Part shown: positions 24,025 through 33,456 of the stretch, in pieces
Numbering within the stretch: the stretch's first letter is position 1
How the letters are laid out: each line of letters opens with the position of its first letter
Assembly (NCBI GenBank): GCA_949752735.1
Contig: OX457036.1
Span: forward strand, 7,423,192-7,487,191
DNA from: Lumbricus terrestris
Taxonomy: Eukaryota; Annelida; Clitellata; Crassiclitellata; Lumbricidae
Length of the DNA: 64,000 nt
Reading direction: 5' to 3'
Translations under genes and position numbers: made by a program
Notes under the pieces: generated by a model
What the model saw: the letters and a program-made list of their open reading frames with translations, nothing else
Database searches by the model: none
What the model was told of the DNA's origin: nothing

Positions 24025-24316
24025 CAGGGGCGGATCCGTGAGGGGCAAAATGGCCATGGCCACCCCTTTTAGAAATTTCTTAGTTTTTTACCAGCTATTC
24101 TGGCCTGAAAGTTGACGTGTTCCCCCCCCCCCCATTGTCCGTCGTCCACACCCATGAGGTTCGCAAACTATGACAAGGTATCTTTTTTGGTAAATCCGAG
24201 GGAGATGACTAAAAAAAGGTCATCAGTTTTTTCGGCGACCCGGACGAACTTTTTCCCCTGGACCAAGACCATAAATTTTGCCCCCACCCCATCGAAAATT
24301 TCTGTATCCGCCCTTG
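24025..24316. mobile_element. hAT-type MITE, CAGGGGCGGATCC ends, unit 1 only
   Basis: Ends CAGGGGCGGATCC and TATCCGCCCTTG, flanked by ggtaggag (24017-24024) and gggaggag (24317-24324). The paralogous place in unit 2 (42915-42930) reads straight through 'ggtaggagtagctaat', i.e. the empty site. Contains the shared 'gactaaaaaaaggtcatcag' module. Confidence 0.8.
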
Positions 24317-24433
24317 GGGAGGAGCTAATTAGGCTAATTTGTAGTGATGTAGGGGTGTACTGGAAATGGTTGGTGTAGAAGTCGTAGAGCAGAATTTATT
24401 GTCTCATTTACCATCTGTGCATCCTAGGTATTA

Positions 24434-25204
24434 TCTATATAAATAAAAATGTGAAACGTTACCGTTTGACATGAAGGAGCTCGGAAAGTTCTTGACCGAT
24501 TGTGTTGAAAATTTTTGCAAAACGTTTCATTCGAACATGGGCGGGTTTGTACAATGCCTTTTGGGGGAAAAGCGCAATCTTTACGACAATAAAACACAAC
24601 TTTGAATTCGATTCGATATACGTCGATGGAGTCCACCCATTTCGATTTCAACTTTCACGCATCTGTCCGTCCATTTTTCGGGCGGGTTTTATCACGTATA
24701 TCCGGCCGTCCTTCTATAGCGCATATTTATCTGTAACTTTTCGTTCGATTAGATATACGTCGGTGGATTCCACCTATTTCGATTTCAACTTTCGCGCATC
24801 CGTCCGTCCATTTTTCGGCCGCGTTTTTTCACGCATATCCGACAGTCTTTCTAAAGCGCATATTTATATGTAACTGTCGGTTTTTACAAAATCTTCCATT
24901 TGCGGCCGTTCTTCGTGCGTCTTTCTATAGCGCATATTTCTAGGGATGGAGGAAGGGGAGCGACGGAGGGGAGGGAGGGAGGAGGAAACGGGAGGGATGC
25001 AGGGAGGGGAGAGGGAGGGAGGGAGGGAATGACGGAGGGAAGGGAGGGGAGGGGCTGGCACGGGAGGGGAGGGGAGTGGAAGAGGAATGGGAGGGGAGAG
25101 GAGGGGAAGGGAGGGGAGGGAAAGGGAGGGGAGGGGAGGGGACGTAGGGAGGGAGGGTTGGACAGTCTTTTCAGCCACAGCAACGCGTGGCCGGGTACAG
25201 CGAG
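24434..25204 (+). mobile_element. Helitron-like non-autonomous element, unit 1 only
   Basis: Begins TCTATATAAATAAAAATG and ends in GCAACGCGTGGCCGGGTACAGCGAG, a form of the CTAG-type Helitron 3' end with one change (CGAG for CTAG). It lies between A and T with no target duplication, as expected for Helitrons. The unit 2 paralogue (about 43036-43041) shows the uninterrupted site 'attatactagaatatt'. The interior has two imperfect 130-bp repeats (24610-24875), each with 'ctatagcgcatattt'-like words, and a G-rich tract. Confidence 0.65.
24945..25160 (+). repeat. G-rich (GGGAGG)n-like tract
   Basis: About 215 bases that are almost only G and A on this strand, with dozens of GGG or GGGG runs at short spacing, so G-quadruplex or triplex formation is plausible. 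Lies inside the Helitron-like element. Confidence 0.85.
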
Positions 25205-25322
25205 TATTAGAATATTATTTGTAGAAGTTTACAAAGCCCACTGCCAGGAAGCAATTATACAGTTGCGACAATTTTCTTGAGCTAAATCCTGGAATGCTTT
25301 TACGTTGTGTTGAAGATCTAAA

Positions 25323-26624
25323 ATGCAAGCAAAAATCCGGAATAAAGCAAAGCGAGTCAAATGTGAGTTATATGACACAAATTATGCTGATAATCGAAAT
25401 CTGGTAATGCATGTTAGAACTCACACTGTACAAAGACCATATACGTGCAATTTATGTAACAAAGAATTTTCATCACAGTCTAGCCGGGATATTCATTTAA
25501 GAGTTCATTCTGGAGAAAAACCATATATATGCAAGTTATGTGACAAAGCATTTTCACAAAAGTCTAACCGGGATCGTCATGCAAGAGATCATACTGGTGA
25601 AAAGTCATATAAGTGCAATTTATGTGACAAAGCATTTTCACAAAAGTCTAACCGGGATCGTCATGCAAGAGATCATACTGGTGAAAAGTCATATAAGTGC
25701 AATTTATGTGACAAAGCATTTTCACACAGGTTTAACCTGAATATTCATACAAGAAGTCATACTGGAGAAAAACCATATAAGTGCATTTTATGTGACAAAG
25801 CATTTTCACAGAAGTCTAACCGGGATATTCATGCAAGAATTCACTCTGTAGAAAAACCATATAAGTGCAATTTATGTGACAAAGCATTTTCACACAGGTT
25901 TAACCTGAATATTCATGCAAGAATTCACACTGGAGAAAAGTCCTATAAGTGCATTTTATGTGACAAAGCATTTTCACAGAAGTCTAACCGGGATATTCAT
26001 GCAAGAATTCACTCTGTAGAAAAACCACATAAGTGCAATTTATGTAATAAGGCGTATTCACGGAAAAATAATTTGGAATGTCATTCAAGAACGCACAATA
26101 AAACGAAATCATACGTTTGCACGTTATGTGACAAATTATTCTCGAACCTTAGTTATCTTCCGGAGCATTCAAGATACCATTCAGGAGAAAAGCCATTCAA
26201 GTGTAGTTGTTGTCACAAAGCATTTACAGCAAGAGGTGATTTGAAATGTCATACACGTATCCACACTGGAGAAAAGCCGTATACGTGCAATACGTGTCAC
26301 AAAGAATTTGCACATGGACAGAGTCTAAGACACCATAATAGAATACACACCGGTGAAAAACCTCATAAGTGCAGTTTATGCGATAAAACATTTATACAGA
26401 AAAGTCATCTGTCTGTTCATTTAAGAGTTCACACAAGCGAAAAGCCGCACGTCTGCAATGTATGCAATAAAATGTTTTCGCAACGTGGTCCTCTCCGCGA
26501 GCATTCACGAACCCACACAGGAGCAAGACCATACATCTACGTGTGCCAATCATGTCCTAGAACATTTTCAAAAAGTGGGTATTTAAAAAAACACATGAAA
26601 ACGCATCTGGTAAGAGTGGCTTGA
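25323..26624 (+). CDS. C2H2 zinc-finger protein, 14 fingers, unit 1
   Basis: 433 codons in one open frame from ATG, a probable nuclear DNA-binding protein. After a basic N-terminus comes one degenerate finger (second Cys replaced), then 14 intact C-x2-C-x12-H-x3-H fingers from about residue 41 to 425, most joined by TGEKPY-type linkers. Fingers 2 and 3 are almost identical, and 4-5 and 6-7 form a repeated pair. No KRAB, SCAN, BTB or ZAD domain was seen. Five fingers (1, 2, 3, 5, 7) have Arg where the core Leu of the recognition helix is expected. The last seven fingers match one-to-one those of the 26-finger paralogue at 43160. An upstream non-coding exon is possible. Confidence 0.85.
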   Translation: MQAKIRNKAKRVKCELYDTNYADNRNLVMHVRTHTVQRPYTCNLCNKEFSSQSSRDIHLRVHSGEKPYICKLCDKAFSQKSNRDRHARDHTGEKSYKCNLCDKAFSQKSNRDRHARDHTGEKSYKCNLCDKAFSHRFNLNIHTRSHTGEKPYKCILCDKAFSQKSNRDIHARIHSVEKPYKCNLCDKAFSHRFNLNIHARIHTGEKSYKCILCDKAFSQKSNRDIHARIHSVEKPHKCNLCNKAYSRKNNLECHSRTHNKTKSYVCTLCDKLFSNLSYLPEHSRYHSGEKPFKCSCCHKAFTARGDLKCHTRIHTGEKPYTCNTCHKEFAHGQSLRHHNRIHTGEKPHKCSLCDKTFIQKSHLSVHLRVHTSEKPHVCNVCNKMFSQRGPLREHSRTHTGARPYIYVCQSCPRTFSKSGYLKKHMKTHLVRVA

Positions 26625-27477
26625 AGGATGATTATTTGAGATAATTATATATGAACTTACGTTGTCAAAGGAGTATAATGTGACCCAAGTAAGAATTATG
26701 CCATAGAAATAGTTTGGATAAAGTATTCATTGGATGCAAAGAAGATAACGGCTGCGTTGAAGGCAAGGCAGCAAAATCCCTGGATAAACTGCTGTCTAAG
26801 CAGGAAAGGAGTTAATTTTAAAAGAAAACTTTTTCTGGAAGTCATGTTTCAGCCAGTTTTGACATAAATTTCTTTCCTTGACGCCGTACTAAAGTCGTGG
26901 AATCTGTAGTGATGTGTTCGATATCAATTAATGGTTAATGGAATATGATCTGGCTTATTACTGTGATTTCCCACCGCAGGGACAATTTCAGGATCTTTTT
27001 TAAATACATCTTTTAAGTAACTTTTTGAACAAAACAACAAGATTTGCATCAGAGTTTTTTGTTTCAGCGACACTTTTAATTTTACACCAGTTCTGGTTCT
27101 ATGTTTAAGTATTGCGTGACAATATGTTAAGTGCTCAATGTGGGATCTGCGTTCATTTTGATGCTTGTTTATTATTATAATCCAAAGTACATTATAATAA
27201 TGACGACAATTTCTATACATAACTGTTCAAACATTCTCATTGTTCGTCATTTGCTGCCGATTTGATTTACCTTTTAACTTGATTGAATGTCTAATTTCAG
27301 AACCGGCAAAATAGCATTTAGGTCAGTTTTCGGTTCAAAGCGTCATTATGTGTTTAAGATAACACGGAGTTGCTGGTTTTCTACGTTCAAAATGAAATTC
27401 CATAACTATCAGTGAATGTTTCTGTGATAATGTTCAGTGATCTAAATTACTCTGGTTACCTTGTGGAGCATGGTTGT
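26625..27477. other. 3' flank of the 14-finger gene, conserved in unit 2
   Basis: Non-coding but closely matched by 45470-46310, with small indels. A minus-strand open frame at 26924-27220 is not maintained cleanly in the other unit, so I do not call it. Confidence 0.45.
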
Positions 27478-27486
27478 TGTGATTGT

Positions 27487-28023
27487 ATTGTTTGTTTGTT
27501 TGTATGTGCACTTGTTATAGCGCCCCTTCAAGCTCTATCTACTCAGAAGAGGCGCTCCCGAATGCAGAGCGGACACTGCATCGGAGTTTCACGCCGAAGC
27601 GCTGAGCAATTGTGAGTGAAGAACTTGCCCAAGGTCCTTGCGCGGCGAGGTGGATTCGAACCTCGAACCTTCCGGCTTCAAGGCAACGACGCCACCACTA
27701 CACCACCGCGCCCCACAAATTTAAACATTTATAAAGCGCCTCTAGTAGGGTGAACCGTTCAGAGGCGCTCCCAGTGCGCAAGGCCCGCGAGAAGAAGCAG
27801 GTTTTGAGAAGAGACGGAGCAGAGGAGGGACTGACAGACAGAAGTGTAGAGCGAACAGAAGGAGACAGAATTCCAAAGAGAAAGTCCAATTGAGACAAAA
27901 GATCGAGACTGAGCCATAGCAGTTCTAGACCGAGGAACCAATAGGTCAAGTCTGTTGGATGAACGAAGTGGACGATGGGAGGAAGCTGAGTGAGGACGAA
28001 GTAAAGCATTGGTCAGATAATTA
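27487..28023 (-). mobile_element. Composite SINE/retroposon insertion, unit 1 only
   Basis: The whole 537 bp lies between direct repeats tgtgattgt (27478-27486 and 28024-28032), and unit 2 has the empty site 'tgtgattatctgaagg' at about 46321. The left part is the tRNA-headed SINE 27488-27716. The right part is a second retroposon whose tail reads, on the minus strand, 'gagcgcctctga' then 'gaggcgctttataaatg', resembling the SINE's own tail. Confidence 0.7.
27488..27716 (-). mobile_element. tRNA-derived SINE
   Basis: On the minus strand the head carries pol III box A TGGTGTAGTGG (27695-27705) and box B GGTTCGAATCC (27652-27662). The body contains 'gggagcgcctctga' and the end is a (CAAA)n tail. 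A second copy with the same limits lies at 54318-54541. Confidence 0.82.
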
Positions 28024-28283
28024 TGTGATTGTCTGAAGGTACTTCATCGCGTAGCATTTAGCTTCCTAGCTGAGAACTTGCAATCTTCCTTCTTTGGTCA
28101 CCTGTTCACCCAGACTTGGAAAGAAATGGTCAGTTTGTGCGCTTCTTCCCGCAGAATGAGGAACCATAAATAGCTCTCTTCTTTCACTTTGCAAACGATT
28201 AAGCGTTTTAAAACGTACATTTTTTTATCTACTTTCATTTCGGGGCCAAATCCGTGGCCCAGTAAGCCCCTATAGCATTAATG

Positions 28284-28649
28284 CAGTGGTTCCCAACCTT
28301 TTTTGCCATGAGGGCCACTTTTTCTAAGTCGGAGGACACGAGGGCCACTTTTTCTTAGTTGAAGGACATTAGGGGGCCACAAGGTTAAAATTGTAATAAC
28401 TAAAAGCATATAAAACTGTTATAATTGAATCAAAATATAATGTTTGATGTTAGTTATCAACGTTAAAATAAAATAATTTGTAATAGAAAATAATAATGTG
28501 TTCTATCCTGTCAAAATTGTTAATTTTTTCATATAATTATTTTTGATAATTCTTTGAGAAATAAGGGCCATTTTCTGAGGCCTGGCGGGCCATTTTCTGA
28601 GGTTTGGCGGGCCACTTTTGGCCCGCGGGCCACGGGTTGGGAACCGCTG
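28284..28649. mobile_element. hAT-type MITE, CAGTGGTTCCCAACC ends, unit 1 only
   Basis: 366 bp, ends CAGTGGTTCCCAACC and GGTTGGGAACCGCTG, perfect 8-bp duplication cattaatg (28276-28283, 28650-28657). Unit 2 has a single 'tattaatg' with no insert at about 46581. The ends recall Charlie-type hAT MITEs. Confidence 0.88.
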
Positions 28650-29050
28650 CATTAATGCATACCATGCTAGCATACGCATATTACTGGCTCGCTTAGCTTC
28701 ATCGGTAAGAGCGCTGGCCGCGCGTCTGTACGCAACTCTATGAAAGAGAGCGTGATATGACGTTATGCATCAGACAATGATCAGAGTCTATAATTTCTTT
28801 ATGATAAAATGGAGTTGCTGGTTTTCGACGTTCAAAATGAAGTCAATAACTAAAAAATTATAGAATCTCATGAACAACATCTTACAGTTCTATTTTTTCC
28901 CAATAACCAGGGACTAGTATAATCCACCTTCGATAGAGTAAGAATCGTAGAATGATCACTCCCGAAAGTTTGTAATGGAAAAAAGACAGTCACCAACCCC
29001 AATAATTGACGGAATCGCTTGCTAACCGAGCTACATGCCATCATCCCAAC

Positions 29051-29329
29051 GATGTTCACACCCAGTGCAATAATCACCTCGACTCTGATCTTACATTCCT
29101 AAGATTCGTCTCCCTGGCAACGGTTGTCTAGCGTGTCGTCACGCGACGCCATATCTCAACTCTGATAGGTCAGAGCCGGACCCGCCCACCAAAAAGATCT
29201 ATCGCTGTGTTCAGAGAACTCGACCGATCAATAGCCATCTGTACCGACTCTTCTGCCATCACTTGCGCTGGTTCCCTGTTGTGCTACGGAGACAGTGGAA
29301 TCGTCGCAAACTGGTCTAATATTCACCAG
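29051..29329. promoter_or_regulatory. 279-bp block identical in both duplication units, copy 1
   Basis: Base-for-base identical to 46990-47268 by eye, while the flanks differ by substitutions and indels. Contains an RFX X-box-like site GTCTCCCTGGCAAC (29108-29121) and a CRE-like 'gtcgtcacgcgacg'. On the minus strand, short ATG frames (29170-29259, starting MAEESVQMAID; 29100-29150, starting MASRDDTLD) run leftwards. They precede a hydrophobic stretch, VEVIIALGVNIVGMMACSS, that ends at a perfect donor (GTAAGT) in copy 2 but GTTAGC here. This looks like the promoter and 5' end of a minus-strand gene, or a gene-conversion tract; the product is not recognised. Confidence 0.45.
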
Positions 29330-29520
29330 GTGATCAATTAGGCGAAGCTTTTAACGTGTCGCTAAAGGGTAATTAATTCATCCGAATTCCGGACGGAGTA
29401 TTTTCCCGTCTTGGCAATGCTTGAAGCTCCAGTCGGTGTGGTGTCACATAGTTTCCGAAGTGAAGATGTGTCCATGTCCAAAGAATATTGTCATTGGTTC
29501 ACACTACCGTTGTCGTCATT

Positions 29521-29560
29521 TATTATATATATATACATGTGTATATATATATATATATAT
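29521..29560. repeat. (TA)n at the end of duplication unit 1
   Basis: Alternating TA with a short TACATGTGTA interruption. The matching tract in unit 2 is 47459-47500; homology between the units stops at these tracts. Confidence 0.8.
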
Positions 29561-29769
29561 TGTTACGAGGTCCTCCCAGGTTAAGCTCAAAGTAAAGACT
29601 CGTGTCTCGTTTTAGAGGTATAATTCAACAGAAAAACTGAAATGATACAGTTACCAAACTGCAGTCCAGTTGGAAATCGACAATGACTCTCCTTCAGAGT
29701 CGAACACACGACAAACACGTCTTCCAAAACAGCAACAGGCTGGCGACGACGTACTTAATTAAGACACCG
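29561..29769. other. Unit junction sequence, possible solo-LTR piece
   Basis: Begins TGTTACGAGG directly after the TA tract and ends near ...AAGACA, with no counterpart in unit 1. TG...CA ends and a 'ggtataattcaacag' word would suit a solo LTR, but no target duplication was found. Confidence 0.25.
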
Positions 29770-30790
29770 CTTTGTGAATACCCTGCGCTGTTCTGGTTCG
29801 ATTCATCAATTCGTTTTAACGCAAACAATTATTTTTTCTAGGATCTTCCTGCAAGCCATCCAGAGCGGTGGTATCGTCACCTTCAGATTCGTTGGTCACA
29901 CCATCTTCCCAGCCACCAACCCTGGAATGTACCGCTATCTACCCATTCCAAGAGCGAGAGCGATCGATGTCCCGGTGCGTGAAGCAGGTCATATCTACGT
30001 TGCAAGAACTCGTGACATCTACGCAAAACGTTGTTCGATGGTGGGCAGCCTGTGCACTCGTTGAACCGTGCATTGCTCCGACCATGAAACGGGATTGTGC
30101 GATTCGTGATGGATGTTTTCGCCGACTGCCACCGATTCGACCAGTCGGCTTTCAACATACTGCTGGCCAACCATTTCCTCTACGATGCCCGGTGTAAAGG
30201 TTTCAGATTACCCCCTCCTAAACATTACCCCCCTGCAAACTGCAAATTGCATCAATAATCGTATTTATTGCACTAAAAATATCAAAAAATTCATCCCGCT
30301 TCTTGTTTTGGTCTGAAGATTTTCATCCGTCATCCCACTTTGTGGTTTGTTATCAATATTTTCATCTGTAACTAAAATACTATTCGACGCTGAAGTTTAC
30401 ATGGAGAAAATGGCTTCGAGGCTATTATTTTTTTCGGATCAAAATATTGATAGCAAACCACGAAGTGGGATGACGGATGAAAATCTTTAGACCAAAACAA
30501 GAAGCGGGATGATTTTTCTGATTTTTTTTTACTGCAATAAATGCGATGATTGATGCAAATCTAGTTTCCGGGGGGTAATCTGAAACCGGTTTCAAGTTAC
30601 CGGGGGGTAATATTTAGGAGGGGGTAATTTGAAACCTTTACACCGGGCTTATAGTTACTTGAACGCATCGCAATCGTATGCTGCAATAATCACGGCTGTT
30701 TGCAGACGATGCACGCACAGAGAAAATCTTACGATATGTCTAGCAAAAGGACTGAAACGGTTTGAAAAATCTAAACAGTACTTTGCATGA
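29770..30790 (+). pseudogene. GT-like paralogue D, broken last exon only
   Basis: Homologous to the last exon of copy C (19702-20271), with the first few codons lost and no upstream exons present. It has a 4-bp insertion near 29829, a 1-bp insertion near 30028 (cgcaaaacg), a 2-bp deletion near 30107, and a 450-bp transposon at 30193-30642. It is clearly non-functional. Text identity to copy C remains high, so the decay is recent. Confidence 0.85.
30193..30642. mobile_element. Fold-back DNA transposon with TGTAAAGG ends (Ginger-like?)
   Basis: About 45-bp terminal inverted repeats starting TGTAAAGGTTTCA; flanked by ccgg (30189-30192) and ccgg (30643-30646), a 4-bp target duplication. Copy B has the unbroken target 'gatgcccgggcttat'. 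Much of the interior is also an inverted repeat ('gtgggatgacggatgaaaat' and its inverse). TGTNR ends with 4-bp duplications fit Ginger-type elements as I recall them; no coding part remains. Confidence 0.7.
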
Positions 30791-30966
30791 GTCACGTCAA
30801 TGAAAAATGTTTGGTTTCTTTTGAAGCCTGAATTTGTTAGGCTTATTTTAAGTCGATTCAGATTAGCTAGATGACAGATCATTTCTAGAAGAATGGAGAT
30901 AATTATTCTAAACTTAAGTGAGAGACGACCTTGATCAATGACCATGTACACTGTTGTAGAGTTATA

Positions 30967-31353
30967 TCAGACAAGTTAGATAAGAGACCAAACAGCCTCA
31001 GTCGAATGGTGACTTCTGAAGCCAGACTCTATAGGGGGCAGAAGACCTGCTTGCTCGTTGTAGGGAAGGAGCTGGAGAGAGACAAGTCATTCATGTGTAG
31101 AATTCTAGTCACTTATAGCACGATGAAGATATCAAATCGCAAAGCATTCGATAGGCCTACAGAAAATGAACTAATGCAAGCTACTAAAAATTATTTTCTG
31201 AAGTTGAAAGATATAGGCCTACGCCTAGTTGTGAAAAGTATCATGTCGGGCCTAATTATGTCTGAGCAATGGCCACAGAAGGCATATGTTCGAAGTCAGA
31301 AGGCGTTGGCAAAATGCGACGTGGTGATAACTCTTAGAATTCATCAAGAATAG
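30967..31353 (+). pseudogene. Counterpart of the 20415 open frame in unit 2
   Basis: Open frame without an in-frame ATG at its start; the ATG aligned with the unit 1 start runs into a stop. It carries two in-frame insertions relative to 20415-20750. See that entry for the shared blocks. Confidence 0.3.
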
Positions 31354-31391
31354 CACAGAACAATGAAGAGTTGTCTTAAGACTACTGTGGT

Positions 31392-31819
31392 CAGTGGCGG
31401 ATCCAGAACGTTTCGAAGGGGGGGCCAAAATTTTCGGTCTGGTGGGTGGAACAGGAGAAAACAATTTGCGATTTTCGCCGGTGGAAAAAAGTTTATCAAT
31501 TTTCAAGTTGATGACTTTTTTTTTTTTTAGTTATCGGCCAATTTTTCGGGAAAAATATATCAACTCATCCGCCAAAAAAGTTGACCTTTTTTTTGTTTTT
31601 TTTTTGTTATCGACCAATTTTTCGGGCGAAAATAAGATGCCATTTTCGAACGGGGGGCCAAGTCCCGTACGATTTTGTAATATGGGGCCAAATGTCCTGT
31701 TTTTCTCTGTCACTACATGTGTTTAATGGCTTCTTCAACCAAATGGGGGGGCACGTTCCATGCAATTTTTAAATGGGGGGGGGGCATGGCCGGATTGGCC
31801 CCCCCTGGATCCGCCCCTG
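31392..31819. mobile_element. hAT-type MITE, CAGTGGCGGATCCAG family
   Basis: 428 bp; ends CAGTGGCGGATCCAG and CTGGATCCGCCCCTG; perfect 8-bp duplication actgtggt (31384-31391, 31820-31827). G-rich with several poly-T runs. Inserted one base away from the place where unit 1 has a different MITE. Confidence 0.85.
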
Positions 31820-32031
31820 ACTGTGGTTGGTGCATAACGAGAGAACGCCCGTAGGCTAGTAGCAATTCGCCCAGAGAAATGACAATAGACCTTGTTTAGT
31901 CCTGCACTCGGTTGTTCCTATACTATTATAATTCACGTTGTATAGCTATCCTGCCAAGGCCGTAGCCAGGATTTTAGAAGAGGGTTTACTCGATCTTGAG
32001 GAAGTCGACAAGCAACCGAGTCCACCGACTA

Positions 32032-32164
32032 CAGTGGCGGCGCTGGGGGGAGCTAGGGGCCCCCCTAAAAAAGAGCATCCATTTTTTCTCCCATGTAAAA
32101 ATTAAAAAAATTGACGATTTACCCCCTTTAGCCCCCCAAAACTGAAATCCTGGCGCCGCCACTG
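32032..32164. mobile_element. Short hAT-type MITE, CAGTGGCGGCGC family
   Basis: 133 bp with ends CAGTGGCGGCGC and GCGCCGCCACTG and a perfect 8-bp duplication accgacta (32024-32031, 32165-32172). It sits in a roughly 490-bp stretch of unit 2 that unit 1 lacks. Confidence 0.85.
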
Positions 32165-32793
32165 ACCGACTATAATTTCTTCCCCTCGTTTCATGTAGCC
32201 TAAAGCGTATGATATAGATAATTTATCTATGTCTGCAGTTTTTAACCTTTTCAGTTGTGTCCACCACCTTTTTTATTAGTTAAAATAAGGCCTATAGCTA
32301 CGTTATAGCCTACCTTCTTCCACCATAGTCTAAGAAAGTCTGCTTGAATTGAAGAACTTTCTGAAATCTAATGTAAACACAGCTAAAAAAATTGCTCTTA
32401 GCTCTTACTTCGTGTGTTAGTAAATGCATTATTTCATTTTTGCATAAATTCATTTGAGGGCGGGTGTTCAAACAACTCTCACCCCTAAATATGTCCTTGA
32501 TTCCGTTAGGGTTAGGGTTAGGCTTGAGAAAACAACTTTTGAGCGAAGACCATCTTGACCGTTTATTTATGTTCCATGTTGGAACTATAATAATTTGTAG
32601 GCCTAGGCCTAGTTTCTGAAACTTCAAAACTTATATATCAAATATCAAATCAAATATATTGTTCCCAATAATGTTCAATGTATGACCGCATAAAATATTA
32701 GACATGGTTCATTCAGTTGTGAAGTAGGAAATTTTTTAAAGAAATTAAGGTTGTGTGAAGCAATAAATTTATCTAATAAGAAGTAGTGTCGCA

Positions 32794-32916
32794 ATGAGTG
32801 ATTGGGAGCGGCAGGCCTACCAAAGGAACAAAATCCCGCTAAAAGGGGGCCTATTTAGCCTACCTTTAGATGAAGAATTGAAGATGACAGATGCTTTAAG
32901 TGAACAAAATACATGA
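32794..32916 (+). CDS. Small hypothetical protein, MSDWE frame, copy 2 (shortened)
   Basis: 40 codons from ATG to TGA, aligned with 21528-21719 and with mostly conservative replacements. It stops 23 codons before the unit 1 copy, and its remaining 3' part has small deletions, so it may be decaying. Confidence 0.3.
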   Translation: MSDWERQAYQRNKIPLKGGLFSLPLDEELKMTDALSEQNT

Positions 32917-33456
32917 GAATGCCAACTTTTGCTTGGCAACGAATAAGAAACATAAAACACAGAAATGAATAGGCCTAACACACTTAATTAACTTAGCCTA
33001 ATCAACGAGTAGGCCCTATAATACGTGCTCAAGTGTGTGTGTGTGTGTACTCGTAACACACACTTCAACCATGAAAAACTACCAATGGACTCAATAATAG
33101 TAGTAATATTTTACAAAACATGATTGCTTTCTTAAAATGTTATGACAGAAATTGGCGACTGTAGGTTGGTCTACCGAAAATTTGCACTTCAGACCTTGGA
33201 TTGTGTAGTTTCTTTTCTGGAGCGCCATTTTGAAAAATTAGACAGAGAAAAGATTACTTTCTGAGTTTGTATTTCCTTTTTACGCGCGATTACTCTGCCA
33301 CGATATCGCTGTTTAAGCTATTTTTTTATTTGCTGTGTAAAGGTTTGAATGAGAAATTAAATTTGGTTCTGCACATTTTGAGGAGTATCACGCCGTTTTA
33401 AAATGGGCATGTTCACCTAGGGAAATCTAGCTTTAGCGTTCTAAATTATTCGCCAT

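Noticed and set aside
24864..25280. Proline/serine-rich or glycine/arginine-rich frames on either strand
   Set aside because: They arise from the purine-rich tract of the Helitron-like element.
27640..27716. Free tRNA gene on the minus strand
   Set aside because: The same head plus body occurs at 54318-54541 with the same limits, so it is a SINE.
29561..29769. Solo LTR call with confidence
   Set aside because: TG...CA ends only; no target duplication and no second copy in the window.
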